The notes under the pieces were generated by a model that did not search any database, was not told the DNA's origin, and worked only from the letters and a program-made list of their open reading frames with translations. This document shows positions 9,248 to 16,158 of a stretch of 29,370 bases of DNA, in pieces (the stretch's first letter is position 1; every line of letters begins with the position of its first letter). This DNA comes from JASGDB01 sp049841315 (GTDB lineage Bacteria; Bacteroidota; Bacteroidia; Flavobacteriales; Weeksellaceae): the NCBI GenBank assembly GCA_049841315.1, contig JASGDB010000140.1, forward strand, positions 1-29,370. Direction: 5' to 3'. A program made the position numbers and the translations under genes.

Positions 9248-9425
9248 TCTATAAATTCTAAATTCCTAAACCTAAAATTTTAATGAGTTTGACGAAACCA
9301 ATGAAAACAACGTAGTTTTATTCGGAAATGACTATTTAGCGCGAATACAAAAAAGAAAATGGATTCACAAATATACCTTTATACGGTATCTCTGCTGTGA
9401 ACTGAAAAAGAGGTTTTTTATTCCC

Positions 9426-9433
9426 TATATTTG
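9426..9433 (+). promoter_or_regulatory. Candidate -7 element for argS
   Basis: TATATTTG matches the TAnnTTTG consensus of Bacteroidetes primary sigma-factor promoters and lies 17 bases before the argS ATG. The -33 position is weak. Confidence 0.5.
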
Positions 9434-9450
9434 CAGAATAATTCAATATA

Positions 9451-11208
9451 ATGAACATCAAACAAATTATAAAAGACAAAATCTCGGAAATTATTCTGAA
9501 TCTCTACCAAATCACGGATATTACCCTCGAAATTCAGGAAAACAAAACCGATTTTGAAGGCGATTTTGCCGTGGTGGTTTTTCCTCTGGTAAAAATTCTG
9601 AAGAAAAGTCCGGATATCATCGGAGCAGAACTCGGTGAAAAACTGTCTGAACTTGATTTCATAGAAAAAATTCATACCGTAAAAGGGTTTCTCAACATCG
9701 TTTTAAAAGACGAATTTTTCAATCAGGCTTTTCATTCCCTGAAAGACAATTATGGAAAAACGGAGCAGAAAAACGAAACCGTAATGGTGGAATATTCTTC
9801 CCCAAACACTAATAAGCCCTTGCATTTAGGGCATATCCGCAATAATCTTCTCGGATATTCCGTAGCGCAGATTCTGAAAGAAGACGGCTACAACGTCATC
9901 AAAACCCAAATCATCAACGACAGAGGAATCCACATCTGCAAATCCATGCTCGCTTGGGAAAAATCCGGAAAAGGAGAAACTCCCGAATCCACAAATCTGA
10001 AAGGCGACAAGCTCGTCGGGAACTATTATGTGGAATTTGATAAAAATTATAAAAAAGAAATCTCCGAACTCGTAGAATCCGGAATTTCCGAAGACGATGC
10101 CAAAAAACAGGCACCGTCCATACTCGAAGCTCAAAAAATGCTTTTAGACTGGGAAAACGGCAACGAACAGGTACGAGACCTCTGGAAAACCATGAACCAG
10201 TGGGTGTACGACGGTTTTGCTCAGACTTATAAAAGGTTAGGCGTGGATTTCGAACAGGTGCAGTATGAAAGCAACACCTATCTTCTCGGAAAAGATTTGA
10301 TTCAGGAAGGTCTGGAAAAAGGGATTTTCTACAAAAAAGACGACGGCTCCGTATGGATAGATTTGTCGGATGAAGGATTGGACCAGAAACTTCTTCTGCG
10401 TTCGGACGGAACTTCCGTGTACATGACACAGGATTTGGGAACGGCGGTGGAACGTTTTAAAGACAACGACATTCAAAGGCTGATTTATACGGTAGGAAAC
10501 GAACAGGATTACCATTTTCAGGTGCTGTTCAAAATTCTGAAAAAACTCGGTTATGCATGGGCAGACCAGCTTTATCACCTTTCTTACGGAATGGTGGAAC
10601 TTCCCGCAGGCAAAATGAAATCCCGCGAAGGAACAGTTGTGGATGCTGATGATTTGGTGGAAGAAATGTACCTTACAGCAAAAGAAAAAGCACAGGAACT
10701 CGGAAAATTAGAGAATTTAACGGAAGAAGAAAAAGAAAAATCCTACGAAACAGTTGGTTTAGGCGCATTGAAATACTTCATCCTGAAAGTTGACCCGAAG
10801 AAAAAAATGCTTTTCAATCCTGCGGAAAGTATCGACTTTAACGGAAATACAGGGCCTTTCATTCAGTATACGTATGCGAGAATCCGGTCGCTTCTGGAAA
10901 GAGCCGGAACGGTTGGCAATTTCAACGGAAATATTGCTCTGAACAAGAATGAAAAAGAACTGATTGTTCTCCTTTCCAATTACCGCGAAGTGGTGGCAAA
11001 AGCATCGGAATCCCTTTCTCCTGCTGTCGTTGCCAATTACGTTTATGAAGTGGTGAAAACCTACAATTCATTCTACCAGAACAATCCGATACTGAATAAT
11101 GAGGATGAAAATGTGAAAAATTTCCGTCTGCAATTATCGGAACTGACCGCCAAAACCATTCGGAAATCGCTTGCGCTTCTCGGAATCGGAACGGTAAACA
11201 GGATGTAA
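9451..11208 (+). CDS. argS: Arginine--tRNA ligase
   Basis: Class I aminoacyl-tRNA synthetase of 585 residues that charges tRNA-Arg with arginine in the cytoplasm. The N-terminal additional domain is followed by VEYSSPNTNKPLHLGHIRNN, the ArgRS form of the HIGH signature (HLGH at about 125-128). The KMSKS equivalent is the degenerate GKMKSREG near residue 388, as is usual for bacterial ArgRS. The C-terminal helical DALR anticodon-binding domain starts around 470 (QYTYARIRSLL) and ends at the family's usual GTVNRM. The start ATG lies 17 bases after a TATATTTG element. The stop codon overlaps the first heptamer of a repeat array (11207-11238). The menE-like gene follows after 284 bases. Confidence 0.98.
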   Translation: MNIKQIIKDKISEIILNLYQITDITLEIQENKTDFEGDFAVVVFPLVKILKKSPDIIGAELGEKLSELDFIEKIHTVKGFLNIVLKDEFFNQAFHSLKDNYGKTEQKNETVMVEYSSPNTNKPLHLGHIRNNLLGYSVAQILKEDGYNVIKTQIINDRGIHICKSMLAWEKSGKGETPESTNLKGDKLVGNYYVEFDKNYKKEISELVESGISEDDAKKQAPSILEAQKMLLDWENGNEQVRDLWKTMNQWVYDGFAQTYKRLGVDFEQVQYESNTYLLGKDLIQEGLEKGIFYKKDDGSVWIDLSDEGLDQKLLLRSDGTSVYMTQDLGTAVERFKDNDIQRLIYTVGNEQDYHFQVLFKILKKLGYAWADQLYHLSYGMVELPAGKMKSREGTVVDADDLVEEMYLTAKEKAQELGKLENLTEEEKEKSYETVGLGALKYFILKVDPKKKMLFNPAESIDFNGNTGPFIQYTYARIRSLLERAGTVGNFNGNIALNKNEKELIVLLSNYREVVAKASESLSPAVVANYVYEVVKTYNSFYQNNPILNNEDENVKNFRLQLSELTAKTIRKSLALLGIGTVNRM

Positions 11209-11275
11209 AGAGCCAAGTAAAAAGGAAAAAGAGCCAAGTGTTGTTCGGGGTACGAGATGCGAGTTTCGGGGTACG
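11207..11275 (+). repeat. Heptamer-phased repeat array after argS
   Basis: Starting in the argS stop codon, AAAGAGCCAAG occurs, then a purine-rich stretch, then AAAGAGCCAAG again exactly 21 bases on. Next, TTCGGGGTACG occurs at 11244-11254 and again at 11265-11275, also 21 bases apart (three 7-base units). The first 32 bases (11207-11238) match the reverse complement of 29012-29043 with two differences. Confidence 0.8.
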
Positions 11276-11282
11276 GAATATT

Positions 11283-11327
11283 CCCCTCTTTCAGAGGGGT
11301 GGCAAAAATTTTTGAAGAAAATTTTTG
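11283..11327 (+). repeat. Double-hairpin intergenic element
   Basis: Two palindromes stand side by side: CCCCTCT-TTC-AGAGGGG (11283-11299, 7-base-pair stem) and CAAAAATTTT-TGAAG-AAAATTTTTG (11303-11327, 10-base-pair stem). A GACGGGG tail follows. It lacks the T run of a standard terminator. A degenerate relative may open the window (about 13-70), which also has a C-rich block, paired A/T tracts and an ACGCCTCCG tail. It looks like a small dispersed intergenic element; it could still act as the argS 3' end. Confidence 0.6.
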
Positions 11328-11350
11328 ACGGGGTGTTACTTTGAAAATTT

Positions 11351-11420
11351 GAAATGGCTTGATTATGTTTGATTTTGTTTGATTTTGTTTGAAATAGTTT
11401 GAAATAGTTTGAAATAGTTT
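11351..11420 (+). repeat. 10-base tandem repeat array
   Basis: Seven consecutive 10-base units occur: one GAAATGGCTT, one GATTATGTTT, two GATTTTGTTT and three GAAATAGTTT, followed by a partial GAA. The unit length differs from the 7-base arrays elsewhere. It sits about 70 bases before the menE-like start. Internal TAGTTTG is one base short of a TAnnTTTG element. Confidence 0.9.
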
Positions 11421-11492
11421 GAATATTAAATCCTAATTGAAAACTTCCATCTTCGTGCTTCCATCATCCAACCCGAAAACCTGAAACCAACT

Positions 11493-12548
11493 ATGCAAAT
11501 TGATTTCCAACATATCGAAATAAAATCCCTTTATCCAAAAACCGATTTTGAAGGAAAAATAATTCAGTTTCTGGAAGAATGGCTTTCCAATTCCGAAACC
11601 GTGAAAGTACAGACTTCCGGCTCTACCGGAACGCCCAAAATTTTTGAGATTGAGAAAGAAAAAATGCTCAGTTCCGCAAAGATGACCTGCGATTTTCTGG
11701 GTTTAAAATCAGGAGATTCCGCATTGTTGTGTCTTCCGGTGGAATACATTTCAGGGAAAATGATGATTGTGCGTTCCTTTGAAAGAAAACTGAAACTCCG
11801 AATCGAAAATCCGTCCGTAAAACCGCTTGAAAACTTAGAGGAAAAAATTGATTTTTGTGCGATGACACCTTTGCAGGTTGAAAATTCTTTAGACAAAATT
11901 CATCTTATCAAAAACCTGATTATCGGTGGTGCTTCCGTTTCCGAATCTTTAAAAAAGAAAATATATTTGCACCTTGCACCTTGCACCTTGCACCTTGCAC
12001 CTAAAATCTACGAAACTTATGGAATGTCCGAAACCCTTTCCCACATTGCTTTGAAAGAAATTTATCCGAAAGAAGACCGATATTTCAAAGTGTTTGACGG
12101 AATCGATATTTCTCTGGACGAGAGAGGCTGCCTGAAAATCAATGCTCCGAAACTGAATTCCGAAATTTTGCAGACGAATGATTTGGTGGAAATTAAGGGT
12201 AAAAATGAGTTTCGGTTTTTAGGAAGAATAGATAATGTGATTAATTCCGGCGGAGCGAAAATTTTCTCCGAAGAATTGGAAGCATTCGTGAAAAAACACA
12301 TTCCGAATGAAGTGGTTTTTCTCGGAATTCCTGATGAGGTTTTGGGACAGAAACTGGTTTTGGTTGTAGAGACGCGAGATACGAGATACGAGATACAAGA
12401 CAATTTCAAATTTCAAATTTCAAATTTCAAATTTGAAAAATCTTTTCATCGTCCGAAAGACATTATCTTTGTTGATGAAATCCCGCGAACGCCGAATGGG
12501 AAAGTGAATCGGCTGGAATTATTAAAATTAATTTTAGAAGACATGTAA
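11493..12548 (+). CDS. menE: Acyl-CoA synthetase (AMP-forming), probable o-succinylbenzoate--CoA ligase
   Basis: The protein is 351 residues, a compact adenylate-forming enzyme of the length seen for flavobacterial MenE. It has the phosphate loop TSGSTGTPK (about residue 41), the adenine/acyl motif YGMSET (about 176), hinge region GRIDNVINSGG (about 247) and the C-terminal catalytic lysine in PRTPNGKVNR (about 338). MenE activates o-succinylbenzoate with ATP and CoA in menaquinone synthesis; menaquinone is the usual respiratory quinone of this group. No other men gene is in the window, so the substrate is inferred from length and motifs. Two repeat-derived insertions are embedded in frame: residues 159-171 (YLHLAPCTLHLAPK region, from 11967-12001) and about 293-314 (from 12370-12431). 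Both lie at expected loops. arfB follows after 42 bases, probably in the same transcript. Confidence 0.8.
   Translation: MQIDFQHIEIKSLYPKTDFEGKIIQFLEEWLSNSETVKVQTSGSTGTPKIFEIEKEKMLSSAKMTCDFLGLKSGDSALLCLPVEYISGKMMIVRSFERKLKLRIENPSVKPLENLEEKIDFCAMTPLQVENSLDKIHLIKNLIIGGASVSESLKKKIYLHLAPCTLHLAPKIYETYGMSETLSHIALKEIYPKEDRYFKVFDGIDISLDERGCLKINAPKLNSEILQTNDLVEIKGKNEFRFLGRIDNVINSGGAKIFSEELEAFVKKHIPNEVVFLGIPDEVLGQKLVLVVETRDTRYEIQDNFKFQISNFKFEKSFHRPKDIIFVDEIPRTPNGKVNRLELLKLILEDM
11967..12001 (+). repeat. Five perfect TTGCACC heptamers inside menE
   Basis: Five uninterrupted copies of the 7-base unit TTGCACC lie inside the menE-like reading frame and encode LHLAPCTLHLAP just before the conserved KIYETYGMSE block. 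Because 7 is not a multiple of 3, gain or loss of one unit shifts the reading frame. Confidence 0.95.
12376..12431 (+). repeat. GAGATAC and TTTCAAA heptamer arrays inside menE
   Basis: Three copies of GAGATAC (12376-12396) are followed seven bases later by four copies of TTTCAAA (12404-12431). Together they encode a low-complexity segment (RYEIQDNFKFQISNFKFE) between the conserved GQKLVLVVE and FHRPKDIIFV blocks. The composition resembles spacer repeats, not enzyme sequence. Confidence 0.95.
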
Positions 12549-12590
12549 AAGTCTTGTATCTTGGCTCTTGATTCTAATAATCTATTTAAA
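12549..12590 (+). repeat. Short heptamer array between menE and arfB
   Basis: Units of the type GTCTTGT, ATCTTGG and CTCTTGA run in 7-base phase here and fill most of the 42-base spacer. They create an in-frame TTG upstream of the true arfB ATG. The motif TTGGCTCTT recurs in arrays at 18021-18052 and 29013-29043. Confidence 0.6.
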
Positions 12591-12983
12591 ATGAAAAACT
12601 TCACCACAGAATTGTCCTACAAAACTTCCCGTTCCTCAGGAGCTGGCGGACAAAACGTGAACAAAGTGGAAACCGCCGTTACCGTAATGTGGAATGTTTC
12701 GGAATCGGAGTTTTTCAGTGAGGAAGAAAAGCAGAGAATCTCCGAAAAACTGAAAAACAGAATCAATGCCGACGGAATTTTGCAATTAACCGTTTCGGAA
12801 TCGCGGACACAACTTCAAAACAAAAAAATCGCCACGGAAAAAATTCTGGATTTTGTAAACAAAGCATTATTTGTTCCTAAAAAACGTCTGAAAACAAAAC
12901 CGTCCAAAGCATCAAAAGAAAAACGCCTGAATCAGAAAAAGCAACATTCAGAGAAAAAAGAAAACAGGAAATTTAGGTTTTAG
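12591..12983 (+). CDS. arfB: Alternative ribosome-rescue factor ArfB (peptidyl-tRNA hydrolase, YaeJ family)
   Basis: A 130-residue release-factor-like protein with the catalytic GGQ at residues 19-21 (SSGAGGQNVNKVET) and the LQLTVSESRTQLQNK stretch of the class. A strongly basic C-terminal tail (lysine and arginine rich from about residue 95) is the part that enters the empty mRNA channel of stalled ribosomes. ArfB releases peptides from ribosomes stalled on mRNAs lacking a stop codon. It has no codon-recognition domain, which separates it from full release factors. The ATG at 12591 is preferred over a TTG ten codons upstream, because those codons lie in the spacer repeat. Likely co-transcribed with menE. 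Confidence 0.93.
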   Translation: MKNFTTELSYKTSRSSGAGGQNVNKVETAVTVMWNVSESEFFSEEEKQRISEKLKNRINADGILQLTVSESRTQLQNKKIATEKILDFVNKALFVPKKRLKTKPSKASKEKRLNQKKQHSEKKENRKFRF

Positions 12984-13066
12984 AACCAAGATTCAAGAGC
13001 CAAGATTCAAGATTATAGACACTAAACGAAAAGTCTTAAATCTTGGTTCTCGGTTCTTGAATCCAA
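12984..13066. repeat. Heptamer arrays between arfB and the DHS-family gene
   Basis: Two arrays in opposite orientation fill the spacer. Left: units AACCAAG, ATTCAAG, AGCCAAG, ATTCAAG, ATTATAG in strict 7-base phase from 12984. Right: TCTTAAA, TCTTGGT, TCTCGGT, TCTTGAA from about 13034. The inverse arrangement could fold into an imperfect hairpin downstream of arfB. Confidence 0.8.
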
Positions 13067-13071
13067 AGTAT

Positions 13072-13079
13072 TATCTTTG
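13072..13079 (+). promoter_or_regulatory. Candidate -7 element for the DHS-family gene
   Basis: TATCTTTG matches TAnnTTTG and lies 17 bases before the ATG at 13097, directly after the heptamer array. The -33 region is covered by repeat units (TTGGTTC, TTCTTGA), so any -33 TTG would come from the array. Confidence 0.5.
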
Positions 13080-13096
13080 CCAAAATATTAATAAAA

Positions 13097-14071
13097 ATGA
13101 GCAACAGAGTAATTTCAGATTTTATCGAAAAATATTATCTCCATTTCAATGCGGCGGCGTTGGTAGATGCTTCCAAAGGATATGTAGCACACTTGAAAGA
13201 CGGCGGAAAAATGCTGATTTCTTTGGGCGGAGCGATGTCCACAGCAGAATTGGGGAAAATTCTTGCCGAAATGATTCGTCAGGACAAAGTGCATATTATT
13301 TCCTGCACCGGAGCGAACCTTGAAGAAGATGTGATGAACCTTGTGGCACATTCTCACTACAAAAGAGTTCCGAATTACCGTGATTTGACTCCTGAACAGG
13401 AAAGAGAACTTCTTGATAATCACTACAATAGAGTTACGGACACCTGTATTCCCGAAGAAGAAGCGTTCCGAAGATTGCAGCAGCATCTGGAAGACGTTTG
13501 GCACGCAGCAGAGGACAAAGGCGAAAGATATTTTCCGCACGAATATTTGTATCAGGTTATCAATTCCGGAATTTTGGAGCAGTATTACGAAATCGACCCG
13601 AAAGATTCGTGGATGGTTGCAGCAGCACAGAAAAATCTGCCGATAGTTTGTCCGGGTTGGGAAGATTCCACTACGGGAAATATTTTTGCTTCCAATGTGA
13701 TTAAAGGTCAGCTGAAAGCCGATACCGTAAAATCCGGAATCGAATACATGATTTATCTTACGGAGTGGTACAGAGCCAATTCGGGAGGAAAAGGCGTTGG
13801 ATTTTTCCAGATTGGAGGAGGAATTTCAGGAGATTTCCCGATTTGTGTGGTTCCGATGATGTATCAGGATTTGAAGTGGGAAGATGTTCCGTTCTGGTCT
13901 TATTTCTGTCAGATTTCCGATTCTACGACATCTTACGGTTCATATTCCGGAGCAGTTCCGAATGAAAAAATCACTTGGGGAAAACTGGACATCGACACAC
14001 CGAAATTTGTTGTAGAAAGTGATGCTACGATTTGTGCACCGCTGATGTTTACGTATGTTTTGGAAAATTAA
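13097..14071 (+). CDS. Deoxyhypusine synthase family protein, possibly homospermidine synthase
   Basis: The protein has 324 residues and belongs to the NAD-dependent deoxyhypusine synthase fold. Visible are LISLGGAMSTAELG (about 40-53), IISCTGANLEEDV (about 75-87), a C-terminal QIGGGISGDFPI, and SYSGAVPNEKITWGKL. The last matches the active-site block of eukaryotic DHS, whose lysine in the WGK element forms the enzyme-aminobutyl intermediate; here it is K296. Bacteria lack eIF5A, so the classical substrate is absent. Flavobacteria are known for homospermidine as a major polyamine, and plant homospermidine synthase evolved from DHS. A role in polyamine synthesis from putrescine or spermidine is therefore reasonable but inferred. 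The gene has its own -7 element and stands alone between repeat-rich spacers. Confidence 0.88.
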   Translation: MSNRVISDFIEKYYLHFNAAALVDASKGYVAHLKDGGKMLISLGGAMSTAELGKILAEMIRQDKVHIISCTGANLEEDVMNLVAHSHYKRVPNYRDLTPEQERELLDNHYNRVTDTCIPEEEAFRRLQQHLEDVWHAAEDKGERYFPHEYLYQVINSGILEQYYEIDPKDSWMVAAAQKNLPIVCPGWEDSTTGNIFASNVIKGQLKADTVKSGIEYMIYLTEWYRANSGGKGVGFFQIGGGISGDFPICVVPMMYQDLKWEDVPFWSYFCQISDSTTSYGSYSGAVPNEKITWGKLDIDTPKFVVESDATICAPLMFTYVLEN

Positions 14072-14091
14072 TAAAGACGAAAATTTATAGT

Positions 14092-14132
14092 TAAATGTTA
14101 ATTTTAAAATTCACAATTTTTGTCGAAGAACC
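14092..14132 (-). repeat. 41-base dispersed repeat, copy 2
   Basis: On the minus strand this copy reads GGTTCTTCGACAAAAATTGT and onwards, differing from copy 1 (9207-9247) at one base. It lies 24 bases before the lipoprotein gene and abuts the -7-like TATTTTTG at 14135. Relative to the downstream gene it has the same orientation as copy 1 relative to priA. Confidence 0.9.
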
Positions 14133-14134
14133 AA

Positions 14135-14142
14135 TATTTTTG
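14135..14142 (+). promoter_or_regulatory. Candidate -7 element for the small lipoprotein gene
   Basis: TATTTTTG matches TAnnTTTG and lies 14 bases before the ATG at 14157, immediately after the 41-base repeat. The repeat may thus supply the upstream part of this promoter. Confidence 0.45.
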
Positions 14143-14156
14143 AAAATAGACATTTT

Positions 14157-14294
14157 ATGAAAAAAATGAGAACAAGTCTTAGAACGACTTCAGTATTATT
14201 AGGCTTAAGTTTGTTGTTAGTTTCATGTACAACTGACACTAATGAAGGTATGGAAAGTAATGATTCAATTAAGTCAGGGAAAAGTATAGATAAG
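14157..14294 (+). CDS. Small putative lipoprotein, 45 residues
   Basis: A short reading frame from the ATG at 14157 encodes a basic N-terminus (MKKMRTSLRTT), a hydrophobic stretch (VLLGLSLLLVS) and a lipobox-like LVSC with cysteine at residue 24. About 20 polar residues follow (TTDTNEGMESNDSIKSGKK), then a TAA. This is the layout of a lipoprotein signal sequence with a tiny mature part, as in lysis- or entericidin-like small lipoproteins. The family is not recognised. A -7 element lies 14 bases upstream. An alternative start is the ATG at 14166. The next gene starts 37 bases later on the same strand and may be co-transcribed. It could instead be the remnant of a longer lipoprotein. Confidence 0.6.
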
Positions 14295-14331
14295 TTGTAA
14301 TTTTCCCGAAAATTTTCATCAAATTCGCAGT

Positions 14332-14739
14332 ATGAATGATACATTTATTGGAGTGTATAGTATGGCTTGTGCATTCTTATTTTCCGGAATTTTATCCTTT
14401 GAATTATTTAAACTATTAAGGAATAAAATTATTTTTAATATTTTACTGATTATTTCAATTACAATTATAGTGATAGCAATATGCAGGTTAGATTTTGGAA
14501 ATAAGAACTCAATTATTCAATTTTCTTTTGCTGTCTCAAACCTTCTTTTTTTATATTTTTATAAAGTTTTAGATAAGCATTATCTCAAAAAATACAACAG
14601 GCATCTTATATTTGCTCCAAGATATAATTTATTCAACGACCCAGAGCAAGAACTACAGTCATTTAAAGAAATTTTTTATCAGGTTCTTTTCCTGATGTTT
14701 CCAATGTTAGTAGCGATAATTTTAGATAAATACCTGTAA
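14332..14739 (+). CDS. Small integral membrane protein of unknown function
   Basis: This 135-residue protein has four probable membrane segments: about 7-27 (YSMACAFLFSGILSF), 33-50 (IIFNILLIISITIIVIA), 60-78 (IIQFSFAVSNLLFLYF) and 114-131 (VLFLMFPMLVAIIL). A basic, aromatic cytoplasm-type loop lies between the third and fourth (LDKHYLKKYNRHLIFAPRY). I do not recognise a family. Its codons are visibly richer in A and T (TTA, ATA, AAT) than those of radA next door. It sits between a tiny lipoprotein and radA, ending 17 bases before the radA start, so it may share the radA transcript. It may be a recently acquired or fast-evolving gene. Confidence 0.7.
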   Translation: MNDTFIGVYSMACAFLFSGILSFELFKLLRNKIIFNILLIISITIIVIAICRLDFGNKNSIIQFSFAVSNLLFLYFYKVLDKHYLKKYNRHLIFAPRYNLFNDPEQELQSFKEIFYQVLFLMFPMLVAIILDKYL

Positions 14740-14756
14740 AATCAAATAATAAAACA

Positions 14757-16103
14757 GTGGCAAAACTCAAAACCGTTTATTTCTGTCAGAATTGCGGAAC
14801 GCAGTATCCGCAATGGCACGGACAATGCAAAAATTGCGAGCAGTGGAACACTTTGGTAGAAGAAGTCGTGGAAAAATCGGCTTCAAAATCTTCCGTTTCC
14901 AAATCCAAACAGCATATCATCAACATCATCGAAGTCGAAACCAATGAAGAACCAAGAATCCTCACGCCGTCGGAAGAACTGAACCGTGTTTTGGGAGGAG
15001 GAATTGTGCTGGGTTCGGTTACGTTAATCGGCGGAGAACCGGGAATCGGGAAATCGACTTTACTGCTTCAACTGGCTCTGAAAATGAAGAAAAAAATTCT
15101 TTATGTTTCGGGCGAGGAATCGGCTTCGCAAATCAAAATGAGAGCCGACAGATTAACGGAAATCCAAAATCCGAATTGCTACCTTTTTACCGAAACTTCT
15201 GTGGAAAAAATCCTTCACGAAGCCCAAAAACTTGAGCCCGATTTTGTAATTATTGATTCCATTCAAACATTGCAATCGTCATTAATTGAGAGTTCGCCGG
15301 GTTCGGTTTCGCAGATTCGGGAATGTTCCAACGAAATCATCAAATACGCCAAAGAAAATAATGTTCCGGTGTTTCTGGTCGGTCATATCACGAAAGACGG
15401 ACAGATTGCCGGACCGAAAGTTTTGGAACACATGGTCGATGTCGTTCTGAATTTTGACGGCGACAGAAATCATCTTTTCCGATTGCTTCGGGCGAATAAA
15501 AACCGTTTCGGCTCGACTTCCGAAATCGGGATTTATGAAATGATTTCGCAGGGTTTGAAAGAAATTAAAAATCCGTCTCAGATTCTCATTACCAAAAAAT
15601 TTGAAGAACTTTCGGGAAACGCTGTTGCCGTAACTTTGGAGGGAAACCGCCCGATGTTGCTGGAAATTCAGGCGTTGGTTTCTACTGCGGTTTACGGAAC
15701 TCCGCAACGAAGTTCGACAGGTTTTGATGCGAAACGGCTGAATATGCTTCTCGCTGTTCTGGAAAAAAGAGCCGGTTTTCAGTTGGGAGCGAAAGACGTT
15801 TTCCTCAATATCACAGGCGGAATCAAAACCGATGACCCTGCTTTGGATTTGGCGGTTGTGGCTTCCATTTTGTCGAGTAATGAAGATATTGCGATTTCCG
15901 AACATTTTTGTTTTGCGGGAGAAATCGGTCTGAGCGGAGAAATCCGTCCGGTCGCTCAAATCGAACAGCGAATTACCGAAGCCGAAAAATTAGGCTATGA
16001 AAAGATTTTTGTTTCCAATTTGAATAAAATTCCGAAGAAAAAATACGGTATCAAAATCGAGGAAGTGAGTAAGATTGAGGATTTTGCGGAAAGGTTGTTT
16101 TAA
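14757..16103 (+). CDS. radA: DNA repair protein RadA
   Basis: A 448-residue RecA-like recombination mediator. It has an N-terminal C4 zinc finger (CQNCG near 10-14 and CKNC near 24-27) and Walker A GGEPGIGKST (about 92-101). The RadA-specific KNRFG motif sits near 248-252, and a Lon-type C-terminal domain includes GGIKTDDPALDLAVV and the GEIGLSGEIRPV block. RadA helps extend the heteroduplex and process recombination intermediates. The start is a GTG at 14757; the following AKLKTVYFCQNCG is the usual RadA N-terminus, and no nearby ATG in frame is better. It lies 17 bases after the membrane protein gene, and the ATPase gene follows after 75 bases. Confidence 0.97.
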   Translation: MAKLKTVYFCQNCGTQYPQWHGQCKNCEQWNTLVEEVVEKSASKSSVSKSKQHIINIIEVETNEEPRILTPSEELNRVLGGGIVLGSVTLIGGEPGIGKSTLLLQLALKMKKKILYVSGEESASQIKMRADRLTEIQNPNCYLFTETSVEKILHEAQKLEPDFVIIDSIQTLQSSLIESSPGSVSQIRECSNEIIKYAKENNVPVFLVGHITKDGQIAGPKVLEHMVDVVLNFDGDRNHLFRLLRANKNRFGSTSEIGIYEMISQGLKEIKNPSQILITKKFEELSGNAVAVTLEGNRPMLLEIQALVSTAVYGTPQRSSTGFDAKRLNMLLAVLEKRAGFQLGAKDVFLNITGGIKTDDPALDLAVVASILSSNEDIAISEHFCFAGEIGLSGEIRPVAQIEQRITEAEKLGYEKIFVSNLNKIPKKKYGIKIEEVSKIEDFAERLF

Positions 16104-16150
16104 AACAGCAAAAAACAACAAAAATGCTTTTCTTATTAAGCAATAATTTA

Positions 16151-16158
16151 TATTTTTG
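16151..16158 (+). promoter_or_regulatory. Candidate -7 element for the DUF4143-like ATPase
   Basis: TATTTTTG matches TAnnTTTG, 20 bases before the ATG at 16179. Its last four bases are part of the palindrome at 16155-16176. Confidence 0.5.

Larger units (their letters stand above)
9159..9450. promoter_or_regulatory. Divergent intergenic region between priA and argS
   Basis: This 292-base AT-rich spacer contains no gene. It carries promoter-like -7 elements facing both ways: TATTTTTG on the minus strand at 9176-9183 for priA, and TATATTTG on the plus strand at 9426-9433 for argS, each 17 bases from its start codon. Between them lies copy 1 of a 41-base repeat (9207-9247) whose second copy is at 14092-14132. 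The -33 regions are weak on both sides. Confidence 0.55.

Noticed and set aside
11351..11420. 10-base tandem units as a CRISPR array
   Set aside because: Units are far too short and have no unique spacers between repeats; no cas gene is nearby.
12561..12590. Upstream TTG start for arfB
   Set aside because: The ten extra codons translate the heptamer spacer repeat; the ATG at 12591 gives the family's normal N-terminus.
15282..15959. A 225-codon open frame antisense to radA
   Set aside because: It is a shadow of radA with biased composition and no recognisable motif.
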